Source: Halobacillus ihumii (GTDB lineage Bacteria; Bacillota; Bacilli; Bacillales; Halobacillaceae). From it: DNA of 64,000 bases. The translations under genes were made by a program, and so were the position numbers. The notes below the pieces were generated by a model. It searched no databases. It saw only the letters and a program-made list of their open reading frames with translations, and was not told the origin of the DNA. The stretch covers positions 1,116,001-1,180,000 of the forward strand of contig NZ_CACVAO010000001.1 of assembly GCF_902726645.1 (NCBI RefSeq), in the 5' to 3' direction. Shown here piece after piece: positions 8,584-16,413 of the stretch (its first letter is position 1; each line of letters begins with the position of its first letter).

Positions 8584-9684
8584 TCACTCCCTTGCCCTTG
8601 GAATCACGCGTATTTGGTCCTCCGGCATGTGCACACTAACGGTTGCTCCCTCCGCAAAATACGTACTTGGTCCTCGATTTAAACCAGTAGCCCTAAGTGT
8701 TATTTCTTCATTTATTTTTATAAAAGTATGAACAGATGCGCCGGTAAACTGCACAAGGGACACTTCACCTGTCCATAAGTTTTGCCGATCTGGCAACGCC
8801 TCATCGCTGACTTGAATCGCTTCTGGCCTGATGGAGATCATTAATTCATCATCTTCGTGATAAGTTGCTATGTTCTGTTTAGAGTTTTTCACACGTATGG
8901 GGCTTTTAAGAGAATCGGAATGGAAAACGAACGCTTCTTCTTGTTTCTTATCCAGTGTTACTGGTGATAAATTGGTTTCTCCAATAAACTCAGCTACAAA
9001 ATTATTCACTGGCTCGTTGTAAATATCAGTTGGGGTTCCCATCTGCTGGCACTTCCCATCCTTGAAGACAGCGATTCGATCACTCATCGTTAAAGCTTCA
9101 ACTTGGTCATGGGTTACGTAAATGGTTGTAATGCCATACTCTCGCTGCAGCCTTAGGATTTCCGTGCGCATTTCATCTCGCAATCTAGCATCCAAATTAC
9201 TTAGCGGTTCGTCTAAAAGTAAAATATCGGGTTCAATCACTAGCGCCCTGGCTAAAGCAACTCGTTGCTGCTGCCCACCGCTCAATTGACTCACCTGACG
9301 CTGGATATATGATTCCAGACGAACTTTTTTTAGGACATCCTCTACCCTTTTTCTCGTCTCGGTTTTATTAACTTTCCTAACTTTCAAACCAAAAGCAACA
9401 TTTTCAAACACTGTCATATGAGGAAAAAGGGCATAGTTTTGAAACACCATGCCCGTATTTCTTTTTTCAGGTGGGACTGTCGTCATATCTTTGTCGTTAA
9501 ATTTGACTTTACCGTGGGTAGGGTAATAGAACCCGGCAATCATTCGAAGCGTTGTCGTTTTCCCGCATCCACTAGGACCTAGAAAGGTAAAAAATTCGCC
9601 TTCTTCGATTAATAAATCTAAGTCTTTGACTGCCGTGATCTCACCGAATTGTTTTGTAATCGTTGATAAATTCACTGTTGACAT
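8584..9684 (-). CDS. ABC importer ATP-binding protein (FbpC/PotA type)
   Basis: 366 residues. Walker A GPSGCGKTT near residue 37, Q-loop VFQNYALFPHMTV, signature [15 protein letters not shown] near 133, Walker B LLLDEPLSNLD and H-loop THDQVEA are all intact. The C-terminal 120 residues form a TOBE-type regulatory domain (ISIRPEAIQ, GASVHTFIKI). It energises the fused permease next to it. A GGGAG lies 10 bases before the ATG. Confidence 0.93.
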   Translation of the reverse strand: MSTVNLSTITKQFGEITAVKDLDLLIEEGEFFTFLGPSGCGKTTTLRMIAGFYYPTHGKVKFNDKDMTTVPPEKRNTGMVFQNYALFPHMTVFENVAFGLKVRKVNKTETRKRVEDVLKKVRLESYIQRQVSQLSGGQQQRVALARALVIEPDILLLDEPLSNLDARLRDEMRTEILRLQREYGITTIYVTHDQVEALTMSDRIAVFKDGKCQQMGTPTDIYNEPVNNFVAEFIGETNLSPVTLDKKQEEAFVFHSDSLKSPIRVKNSKQNIATYHEDDELMISIRPEAIQVSDEALPDRQNLWTGEVSLVQFTGASVHTFIKINEEITLRATGLNRGPSTYFAEGATVSVHMPEDQIRVIPRARE

Positions 9685-9714
9685 GAATCAACAACTCCCT
9701 TTATCTAATAAGTT

Positions 9715-10842
9715 CTATTGCTGGCTTTTATCCTTCTCAGTGTTCTTAATTTTTGTATCCCAATGTTCCATCCACTCTTGTGACTTCTCCTGGAAAAGAG
9801 TCCAGTCAATGTCCATTGGCTTAATATCCGTTTCCGTAATCCAGTCAGGCAAGTTTTCTATATCCTCACGAGTCGGAATGCGGTAGTATTTTTCGGCTAA
9901 TAGTTTGGCAGCTTCTTTCGTATTCACAAACTCGTAAAAGGCTTTGGCAGCTTTAGGATGCGGCGCATCTTTTACAAGAGCAATTCCTTCCGTCAGCACA
10001 GGTGTGCCGCTCTCCGGAATAACATAATCAAACGGATACCCTTTTTCTTTTGCTAACATGACCGTGTCCGGCATATTCCAGACAGATAAGGAGCCGACAC
10101 CTTTTGCCACCTGGTTATACATAATTTCCGGGTTGGCCGCATATTCCTTCGTATTCTCATCGAGTTTCTGCAGCCATTCATACCCCTGTTCAGGACTCTG
10201 GGTTTCTTGATACGTACGATAAATCATCGAGGAGAATATCGTGCGCATCGTTCCTGAAGCTAACGGATAACGAATGATGATTTCATCTTTCCACTTAGGA
10301 TCAAGAAGATCATCCCAATCCTTAGGTGCTTCTTCTGGTGAGATTTCTTTTGTATTGTACAAAATAACTTCTGGTGTAATAGATGTTCCTGACCACATCC
10401 AATCCTCGTCGTGGTACATTTCAGGAAGAGCATCTGCATAAGAAGGTTTATATTTAGCCAACAAACCTTCTTCTTTTGCTTTATCAAAATTCACCTGAGG
10501 TGCCCCCCACCATACATCGGCTTGAGGATTATTTCTTTCCGAACGGACCCGGTCTAATATTTCTTGAGAGCCCATATCTAAAAATTGCATATCGACGTCA
10601 TATTCAGCCTCAAACTGTTTTTCAAACTCACTTAGAATGTCACTGCCATGCGGTGAATATACAACTACTTTGTCTTCAAGTTCTTCGGAGGAACCAGAAC
10701 CTTTTCCTTCCTCACTAGACTTCTTACCTGATTCCTCAGCTGTCTCCTCACTTGCCCCCCCTGCCATACATCCTGCAAGAACAAAAAGCAGTACTGCTAC
10801 AAAGAGAGAAGAAACGAGCCAATTCTTTTTAAAGATATCCAT
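9715..10842 (-). CDS. ABC importer solute-binding lipoprotein (AfuA/FbpA-like)
   Basis: 375 residues. A lipoprotein signal (VLLFVLAGC, lipid-modified Cys25) is followed by a Ser/Glu-rich linker (about 28-55) and a type-II periplasmic-binding fold (VVVYSPHGSDILSEFEKQFE, DVWWGAPQVNFDKAKEEGLL, GVGSLSVWNMPDTVMLAKEKG). The family binds ferric ions, sugar phosphates, phosphonates or similar anions. I do not see the tandem Tyr pair typical of ferric-binding proteins near the C-terminus, so an organic ligand is as likely as iron. Second gene of the operon, 14 bases after the ROK gene. Confidence 0.9.
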   Translation of the reverse strand: MDIFKKNWLVSSLFVAVLLFVLAGCMAGGASEETAEESGKKSSEEGKGSGSSEELEDKVVVYSPHGSDILSEFEKQFEAEYDVDMQFLDMGSQEILDRVRSERNNPQADVWWGAPQVNFDKAKEEGLLAKYKPSYADALPEMYHDEDWMWSGTSITPEVILYNTKEISPEEAPKDWDDLLDPKWKDEIIIRYPLASGTMRTIFSSMIYRTYQETQSPEQGYEWLQKLDENTKEYAANPEIMYNQVAKGVGSLSVWNMPDTVMLAKEKGYPFDYVIPESGTPVLTEGIALVKDAPHPKAAKAFYEFVNTKEAAKLLAEKYYRIPTREDIENLPDWITETDIKPMDIDWTLFQEKSQEWMEHWDTKIKNTEKDKSQQ

Positions 10843-10856
10843 AATACAACCCCCTA

Positions 10857-12020
10857 TTAAATTTCAATCAAAGTATCCGACTCTTTCAAAAACAGCGCCA
10901 CAGCCCCTATGACACCTGCTTCTTTACCAAAGGAAGTAGGCATGACTTCATATGTTCCTGGCGTATAACGCTCCATTACCTTCATCATCTGTTCCCTGAT
11001 GATCGAAAAGGATCCGCTGACACCACCCCCTAATATCACGAGCTCCGGGTCAAATAATGACACGTAATTGGCCACGCCTAGCGCTAAATTCTCCAGTGCA
11101 AAATCAACTACTTCCACAGCCTGCTTGTGTTGCTGCTGGTAAAGCTCGAACGCCTCTTTTGCCGTAACTATTTTACCTAGCCGCCCAGATAACCGGTTCC
11201 CAATAGATGAGCCACTGGCTATACTCTCTAAAAATCCATACCCTTCATAAACGGGATGGTAATGATCGGCATGTACTCGATCCGTAACTACATAACCAAT
11301 CTCCCCTGCGCTATAGTTGCTCCCTCGAAATAACCTTCCATTCACCATGATTCCACTGCCAATTCCTGTACCGATCGCAATATAAATGAGGTTATTCTTG
11401 CCGCGGCCGACTCCTTTCCAATGCTCACCAAGAACGTTAATATTCACATCATTATCGATATATATGGGAAGGTCAAAAATCTCCTTAAGTTTTTCTCTTA
11501 TGGGAAAACGGTTCCATTTAAGAGCAGGAGCCTCTTTCACTATTCCTGTATCTATATTGGTGATCCCAGGTATTCCAGCTCCGACACCTAGAATCTTCTG
11601 ATCATCGATTTTTAACTCCTGTTTCATAATGTCCACATGCTGCTTGATGACGTTAAACAAATCCTTATTCAAATGTTCCTGAGTTGGGAATTCCCGATAG
11701 GCGCAAACCTCCCCATTTAAATCAGCTATACCAAGGGCTACATTCGTCCCGCCAAAATCTATCCCAATCATGAAAGATTTTTTAGGATTAAAGGTGAGAT
11801 TTACCGGCTTTCTGCCCCCGTTGGTGGAAGCCTCCCCACACCCAACTTCCCGAATCCACCCTTCTTCCAATAATGTGTCAACAAGACTAGATACGGTTGG
11901 TTTGCTAAGTGAAAGCTTTTTGGCAATATTGGCTCGGGAAACAGATCCCTCCTCCCGTACACATGTTAAAATTCGCTTTTGATTAGTTTTTTTAATGTAA
12001 CTGGCATTTCCACTCTGCAT
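10857..12020 (-). CDS. ROK-family transcriptional regulator lacking the zinc motif
   Basis: 387 residues. A winged HTH (about 12-62: NIAKKLSLSKPTVSSLVDTL) precedes a sugar-kinase-like ROK domain with GIDFGGTNVALGIADL, GVGAGIPGITNID, NDVN with the catalytic-position Asp, and IAIGTGIGSGIMV. This resembles XylR/NagC regulators, which release DNA when sugar binds. The usual ROK zinc site (GH plus CxCGxxGC) is absent: the region reads GEIGYVV and YEGYGFLE. First gene of the operon; the dyad at 12063-12083 overlaps its promoter and is probably its own operator, so I infer autorepression relieved by a sugar-like inducer. AAGGGG lies 8 bases before the ATG. Confidence 0.9.
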   Translation of the reverse strand: MQSGNASYIKKTNQKRILTCVREEGSVSRANIAKKLSLSKPTVSSLVDTLLEEGWIREVGCGEASTNGGRKPVNLTFNPKKSFMIGIDFGGTNVALGIADLNGEVCAYREFPTQEHLNKDLFNVIKQHVDIMKQELKIDDQKILGVGAGIPGITNIDTGIVKEAPALKWNRFPIREKLKEIFDLPIYIDNDVNINVLGEHWKGVGRGKNNLIYIAIGTGIGSGIMVNGRLFRGSNYSAGEIGYVVTDRVHADHYHPVYEGYGFLESIASGSSIGNRLSGRLGKIVTAKEAFELYQQQHKQAVEVVDFALENLALGVANYVSLFDPELVILGGGVSGSFSIIREQMMKVMERYTPGTYEVMPTSFGKEAGVIGAVALFLKESDTLIEI

Positions 12021-12062
12021 TGAATAAGCCCCTTAGCCTGCGGATTTAGACTTATGATTCAG

Positions 12063-12107
12063 TTAGTAAAGTTTACTTACTAATTCGTTTGGTTCATTCT
12101 ATGTCAA
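12063..12107 (-). promoter_or_regulatory. operon promoter with perfect 7-bp dyad operator
   Basis: TTAGTAA-N7-TTACTAA (12063-12083) is a perfect inverted repeat 43-63 bases upstream of the ROK start. A consensus TTGACA (12107-12102) lies upstream, and the -10 position 17-18 bases away falls inside the left arm. A protein on the dyad would block the polymerase. The half-site TTAGT resembles known XylR operators of Bacillus. Confidence 0.6.
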
Positions 12108-12153
12108 TGAAAATGGACTTAGAACTTTAGAAAAATAACTCTGATGGTAGTGC

Positions 12154-12300
12154 GTTAGCGTTAGGGAAGAATCTTCTTGAGTTAGGGCCGAGCTTTATCG
12201 ATTTGGGGGAGAATCATTGAAGGTTAAGGGAGAATACTGACGACTTAAGTCCGAATCCCCTTGAGTTTGGGAAGAATCATAGCTACCCAGGGCCGAACCC
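12154..12300. repeat. degenerate tandem repeat, 21-bp period, 7 units
   Basis: A GAATC-like core recurs exactly every 21 bases (12169, 12190, 12211, 12232, 12253, 12274, 12295), each followed by a variable segment and GGG. Individual units share only about half their bases. No gene is evident; the 60-codon minus-strand frame through it is a consequence of the period being divisible by three. Confidence 0.65.
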
Positions 12301-12339
12301 CGAAATTCTGCGCGAGCGGGAATACCTGCAGACGATACT

Positions 12340-12388
12340 ACCACAACACAAAAAGACTCCAAACAGCTTACAGCCATTCAGAGTCTTT
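12340..12388 (-). terminator. Rho-independent terminator
   Basis: AAAGACTC/GAGTCTTT stem (12352-12359 with 12381-12388) followed on the minus strand by a T run. It lies directly downstream of the anchored protein gene ending at 12392. Confidence 0.75.
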
Positions 12389-12391
12389 CCA

Positions 12392-12856
12392 TCACTTCTT
12401 ATAATCCCATAAAATCTTCCATTCTTCCTTCACCTTTGCTGCAAAAACCTCCTGATGCAGTGAGAAGTTCCCATATTTCCCTTTATACGTTTGAGTAACC
12501 GTAGTGGCATATACAATATTGATTGGTTCCGCTTCTTTCGTCATCGACCATCCTTCTATTTTTTTCATATCACTTAAAGAATACGTAAATGTGGTCACGC
12601 CAAAGTGATTCATAAATACATGGGCCCGGTCCTGAATGTAGTGGCCTTTGGCAAACTTTTCTTTCATAAGCGGGTGAAAAAGCTGCCAGGATGAGGCGAA
12701 TTCTCCCTTTTGTTCATGGTCGTAAAAGGTTTCTACGGCTTCTCTCGCCTGCTCGCTCGGGGATTGCCGCAGCATAAATATCCCTAGTACCACGAGTCCG
12801 ATGACCACTACCGCTGCTATGAGGATGACTGGTAATTTGCTTTTCTTCTGCTGCAC
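12392..12856 (-). CDS. membrane-anchored protein with NTF2-like domain, unknown function
   Basis: About 154 residues, not recognised. One N-terminal membrane span (LPVILIAAVVVIGLVVLGIF) precedes an extracytoplasmic domain of about 115 residues (AREAVETFYDHEQKGEFASS, VTQTYKGKYGNFSLHQEVF, EEWKILWDYKK) with the helix-then-sheet pattern of NTF2/DUF4878-like folds. GTG at 12856 is chosen because GGAGG lies 5 bases before it; a GTG four codons earlier has no good site. It follows the arylsulfotransferase gene on the same strand with a 93-base gap containing a small dyad (12909-12925), so it may have its own promoter. Confidence 0.65.
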   Translation of the reverse strand: MQQKKSKLPVILIAAVVVIGLVVLGIFMLRQSPSEQAREAVETFYDHEQKGEFASSWQLFHPLMKEKFAKGHYIQDRAHVFMNHFGVTTFTYSLSDMKKIEGWSMTKEAEPINIVYATTVTQTYKGKYGNFSLHQEVFAAKVKEEWKILWDYKK

Positions 12857-12908
12857 GCCTGCCTCCACCCCCGTGATGACCTTTATACCACTAAACTATG
12901 CAGAAACA

Positions 12909-12925
12909 TTGTACATTTAGTACAA
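12909..12925. promoter_or_regulatory. small dyad TTGTAC-N5-GTACAA
   Basis: Perfect 6-bp inverted repeat between the arylsulfotransferase stop and the anchored protein start. It could be an operator or part of a promoter for the downstream gene. Nothing else supports a function. Confidence 0.25.
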
Positions 12926-12949
12926 GGGTGATGGAGGTAAACCTGCATC

Positions 12950-14557
12950 TTACAGTTCAAAATTCACTTGTTCAGGATAAAGGGGCATCCGCTCTGATCG
13001 GTAAATCTGGCGGTGACTACCTTCTTCAAATCCAGTCACTTTCAACTCATACACCACTTCGGCTGGGTCGTCCTCAGTCACTTCGACGATAATACTGCGC
13101 ATGTTTCCCTCCTCGCTATACGTATAACCTGCTGTGATCAGGCGGTTACCTGTTTCGCTTAAGTAATTCGCATCACTGACAATGCTTGAGTAAAATGATT
13201 CGCCGCGTTGTTTGCCGTAAGACCAGACTTCTTTCACCGTCATGTCTTCTGTATTGATACGGTACTGAACACCACGGCTATATTCCTCACTTACGCTCTC
13301 ATTCCCTCTCGTAATCGCGATATTGTTATCAAACAACAGGATATCCTTCGTCACTTCATTATTATCCTGGTCTGGGAGGATCATGACGGCATGAGGACCA
13401 CCGGGAAATTTGAAATCTTCTCCGATCGGTTCAAGTAAGTACTGTTCATACTCCTCTGGCCATCCTTCGTGGGCGGCTAAAATCCAGTCAATGTTTCCTT
13501 CCGGATAACTCATTTCCATAACGAGACTTTGATGGCGGCTTGAAACGAGAATATCATCCTCTGCTTCGTCATACCAGATCGCATTTTGATGAAACCAATC
13601 GCCATCTTCTGCTGATGGACCGTCATATTCCTCATAAAAGTCTTCGGGAAGAATGTTCCTCATGTTCAGCTGGTCGACCAACTCGCCTGTTTCTCTGTCA
13701 ATTTCAATCATTTCATCCTCGATATATTGCGAAGTGTCATGCGCTGTCGCCAGTAAGTTTCCGTTCGGGAGTTCCACTGCATCGTGGTGAATAATTCCCC
13801 ACCCCTCATAGTTACTGACCTCAACGACATAGGAATTAGACACTTGTCCCATCATGTTCATTTCGACTAACTGATTATATTTATCCGATTTCCTTGTGAG
13901 AAAAAGAAGATGGTTGTTGTCCATCCTTTTCAATATATGGCTGTTGTACAATGTGGAATACCAGCGCACATCAGCATTGGCATCAACAGCGTACGCATAC
14001 ATGCTGCTTGGAATAATGAACGTCAATCCGTTTTCTATATTTTCCTTATCAGCCTTGACAAGTTCCGTGTTGAGAAAGTCTTCTGGCAGCGGCTCAGTGC
14101 TGATCGTTAATTCTTTTTTGACCACGTTCCCATCCTCGCTTTCTCCTTCGAGAATGACCGTATTTTCGTAATCAGGATATAATCCGAGAACAGGGATTTC
14201 ATGGCTCGTTTCATAACCGGAAATCGTCTTTGATATCGTTGAAGCAGTATCTTTTCCTTTTACCGTAACCGTTATTTGCAGAGGTTCAGCTGTTTCAAAC
14301 TTAAAAAGAGCTGTCAAAGGGGCTATTCCATAAGGATTAGGAATAACGTAGGGGTCCTGCAAATTGTAATTTCTTTGTTCATATGTAGTTTGGATCACAT
14401 CTTCGATCGATTCTTGTTCTGTAATTAACTCTGTGTCTGCTGAGACCGTCCTCGTTCCTTCTGCTTCTCGCTGGTCCTCACGGGTTAGGAAAAAAACGAG
14501 CCCGGCTCCAACAAGCACGGTTATGCTAACTAATCCAATCCACCATTTCTTCATCAT
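12950..14557 (-). CDS. arylsulfate sulfotransferase family protein (AssT-like), exported
   Basis: 535 residues. An N-terminal signal or anchor (WWIGLVSITVLVGAGLVFFL) precedes an Ig-like domain (about 60-160) and a six-bladed propeller (about 170-535). The active-site residues known from E. coli AssT can be placed: HHD in IIHHDAVELPNGNLL, HQN in DWFHQNAIWYDE, Arg in SSRHQ, and the sulfurylated His in GGPHAVM. The family moves sulfate from one phenol to another without PAPS, outside the cytoplasm. The usual DsbA/DsbB-like partners are not seen here. GAGGGAG precedes tandem ATGs. Physiological donor and acceptor are unknown. Confidence 0.85.
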   Translation of the reverse strand: MMKKWWIGLVSITVLVGAGLVFFLTREDQREAEGTRTVSADTELITEQESIEDVIQTTYEQRNYNLQDPYVIPNPYGIAPLTALFKFETAEPLQITVTVKGKDTASTISKTISGYETSHEIPVLGLYPDYENTVILEGESEDGNVVKKELTISTEPLPEDFLNTELVKADKENIENGLTFIIPSSMYAYAVDANADVRWYSTLYNSHILKRMDNNHLLFLTRKSDKYNQLVEMNMMGQVSNSYVVEVSNYEGWGIIHHDAVELPNGNLLATAHDTSQYIEDEMIEIDRETGELVDQLNMRNILPEDFYEEYDGPSAEDGDWFHQNAIWYDEAEDDILVSSRHQSLVMEMSYPEGNIDWILAAHEGWPEEYEQYLLEPIGEDFKFPGGPHAVMILPDQDNNEVTKDILLFDNNIAITRGNESVSEEYSRGVQYRINTEDMTVKEVWSYGKQRGESFYSSIVSDANYLSETGNRLITAGYTYSEEGNMRSIIVEVTEDDPAEVVYELKVTGFEEGSHRQIYRSERMPLYPEQVNFEL

Positions 14558-14631
14558 AAAACTCCCTCTGCATTTTCTAGTACTTCTAATTCACACACTA
14601 GTTCTCTTTACCCATAACATGCTGTTTTTTA

Positions 14632-14667
14632 AACAAAAAAAAGAATCCATGGCAGGCACAGATTCTT
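14632..14667 (-). terminator. Rho-independent terminator of putR
   Basis: AAGAATC/GATTCTT stem (14641-14647 with 14661-14667) followed on the minus strand by at least seven T, six bases beyond the putR stop. Confidence 0.85.
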
Positions 14668-14672
14668 CTTAT

Positions 14673-15935
14673 TCACAGTGCATCCCTATACCGCTGATAA
14701 TAGGCTTCTACATTATTAAGCAGCAGCAACTCCGTGTATAGGTATGTCTTCATATTAAAATCATTAAAGTCAATGGCCGTTAATTCCTGGATCTGTTTTA
14801 TTCGGTAATTTAACGTGTTGGGATGAATGAACAACTGATTAGCGGTTTGCTTGCCTTTTCCGTTATTGGCTAAATAGACTTCAAGTGTCCGCAGCAAATC
14901 GGTCTGCTTCGCTGTATCATTCTGGATCAATGTCAATAAATCATCACTATAATAATCTTCCGAACTATTTTTCTCATAGAGAGTAGCTAAGTAACGGTAT
15001 ATCCCGAGTTTAGTAAACTCACGCGGCATTGATTCAGGCCGTGGCGTAATGAAGTTGGCAATCTCAATTACTTCAAGGGCTTCAAGGAAACTTTTTCTCA
15101 TTTGATAAAGAGTTGTGTACTCTTTCCCAACTCCAATCAGGAAATTGTAAAATTCCTCTTCCCCGGTCTCAGATTTAACTTCTTCTATTAATTCCCTGGC
15201 CATATCTCGTGTAGACAACCTGCTTTCTGACTTGCCGTAAAGGACCATAATCATTTGAAATTCCGTTTTTAAATAATGAATGTTCTTTTTATGGGGAGAT
15301 TGGTGAACTGATTTCTCCAAATAATCCAACATGTAATTATGCTGAGCAGCCGTTACCGAAAAAACCACCACCGAAAAGCGTTCCGGCAATGTCAGCTTAG
15401 CAAGAGAAGCATCATGGCGGAACTGACTCTCGCTCCCATATTCATGGTGCAACAGCTTCCACATCAACTCTTCTCTTCGTCCCTCTTTCGCATTCACCTT
15501 TTCATACACATCGTAAATCAGCTTTCCAAGGTGCGGAGTAACCTCTTCCAGAAGAGTCAATTCCTCATCGGTCAAAAGATGATCCGATTCCTGTACCCAT
15601 ATATAACCCATCGTATGACCAATGTGCTTGGCAGCCGTCACGACCCGCTGATGAAATCCAAGCTCCTCAATCGGATGGACACGAATCGGATCAGGTCGCT
15701 GCTCCAGGCGCTGAACAATGCCTTCTTTTTTAAGACGATCGATAACGAAAATTGGGCACTTTTTTGAAAGAATCGTTTTCTGCAGGGATTGATCAAACTC
15801 ATCCATGGATGAACTGTAGGAAATCAATTCAAAATTCTTATTCTCTATAATGACGGGCTTACGCAATGTCGAACTGATCAGCTCAGTGGCTTTATGAATA
15901 TCCTCTACCTGGAGGATCAATTCTTTTACTTCCAT
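14673..15935 (-). CDS. putR: PucR-family regulator, probable proline-responsive activator PutR
   Basis: 420 residues. The N-terminal two thirds is a sensory region of the PucR/CdaR class (ELISSTLRKPVIIENKNFEL, GHTMGYIWVQE), and the C-terminus is a PucR HTH (LANNGKGKQTANQLFIHPNT, LNYRIKQIQEL, about 355-400). In B. subtilis a regulator of this class, PutR, activates putBCP in response to proline. Here the gene lies directly downstream of putB-putC on the same strand, with only the 21-bp repeat array between. The identification rests on family plus neighbourhood. AGGGG precedes the ATG. Confidence 0.75.
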   Translation of the reverse strand: MEVKELILQVEDIHKATELISSTLRKPVIIENKNFELISYSSSMDEFDQSLQKTILSKKCPIFVIDRLKKEGIVQRLEQRPDPIRVHPIEELGFHQRVVTAAKHIGHTMGYIWVQESDHLLTDEELTLLEEVTPHLGKLIYDVYEKVNAKEGRREELMWKLLHHEYGSESQFRHDASLAKLTLPERFSVVVFSVTAAQHNYMLDYLEKSVHQSPHKKNIHYLKTEFQMIMVLYGKSESRLSTRDMARELIEEVKSETGEEEFYNFLIGVGKEYTTLYQMRKSFLEALEVIEIANFITPRPESMPREFTKLGIYRYLATLYEKNSSEDYYSDDLLTLIQNDTAKQTDLLRTLEVYLANNGKGKQTANQLFIHPNTLNYRIKQIQELTAIDFNDFNMKTYLYTELLLLNNVEAYYQRYRDAL

Positions 15936-16056
15936 ATAACCCCTACCCTTTCCAAGTAGTCTGATTTTACTACATATCTCACGTTATTACCCACTATTAT
16001 AGCGAGTTAGACTGGAAAGAGAAAGAGAAACATTTTCGTTGACCCCAGCTTGTATC

Positions 16057-16340
16057 GACAGCAAGGCTCCATTTTTCAGCGCTTTGCCCCTTTTTATCGG
16101 CGTCCAACTCTCTTTTTCCGGCGCCCAGCACCCTTTTTCCGGCGCTCAACACCCTTTTTCCGGCGCTCAGCACCCTTTTTCCAGCGCTCAACACCCTTTT
16201 TCCGGCGCCCAGCACCCTTTTTCCGGCGCTCAACACCCTTTTTCCGGCGCCCAGCACCCTTTTTCCGGCGCTCAACACCCTTTTTCCGGCGCCCAGCACC
16301 CTTTTTCCGGCGCTCAACACCCTTTTTCCGGCGCTCTAGC
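16057..16340. repeat. tandem repeat array, 21-bp unit, about 13 copies
   Basis: Eleven head-to-tail 21-bp units run from 16099 to 16329, and two worn copies precede them. The unit alternates between GGCGCCCAGCACCCTTTTTCC-like and GGCGCTCAACACCCTTTTTCC-like forms from about 16204 on, so the array there has a 42-bp super-period. The units directly abut, so this is not CRISPR. Both strands stay open because 21 is divisible by three, giving 7-residue peptide repeats (AGKRVLG/S on minus); no ribosome site suggests translation. It sits between the putC terminator and the putR promoter region. Confidence 0.95.
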
Positions 16341-16363
16341 CCAACTAATCAATAAATTTCACA

Positions 16364-16400
16364 ATAAAAAAAGCCCTCCCGCTACTCGGGAGAGCTTTTC
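16364..16400 (-). terminator. Rho-independent terminator of putBC
   Basis: Strong stem AAGCTCTCCCG / CGGGAGGGCTT (one mismatch) with a 3-base loop and a T7 tract on the minus strand, 13 bases past the putC stop. Confidence 0.9.
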
Positions 16401-16413
16401 ACTAACTAGATTC

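Noticed and set aside
9715-10842. Definite ferric-iron binding protein
   Set aside because: The fold family fits, but the paired Tyr iron ligands are not evident, so the ligand was left open.
12195-12377. 60-codon minus-strand frame
   Set aside because: It covers the degenerate repeat and the terminator and has no ribosome site.
16057-16340. Long open frames through the 21-bp array on both strands (repeating AGKRVLG or FSGAQHP)
   Set aside because: Frames stay open because 21 is divisible by three; no ribosome site, and all readings are equally repetitive.
16057-16340. CRISPR array
   Set aside because: Units abut directly with no unique spacers, and no cas genes are present.
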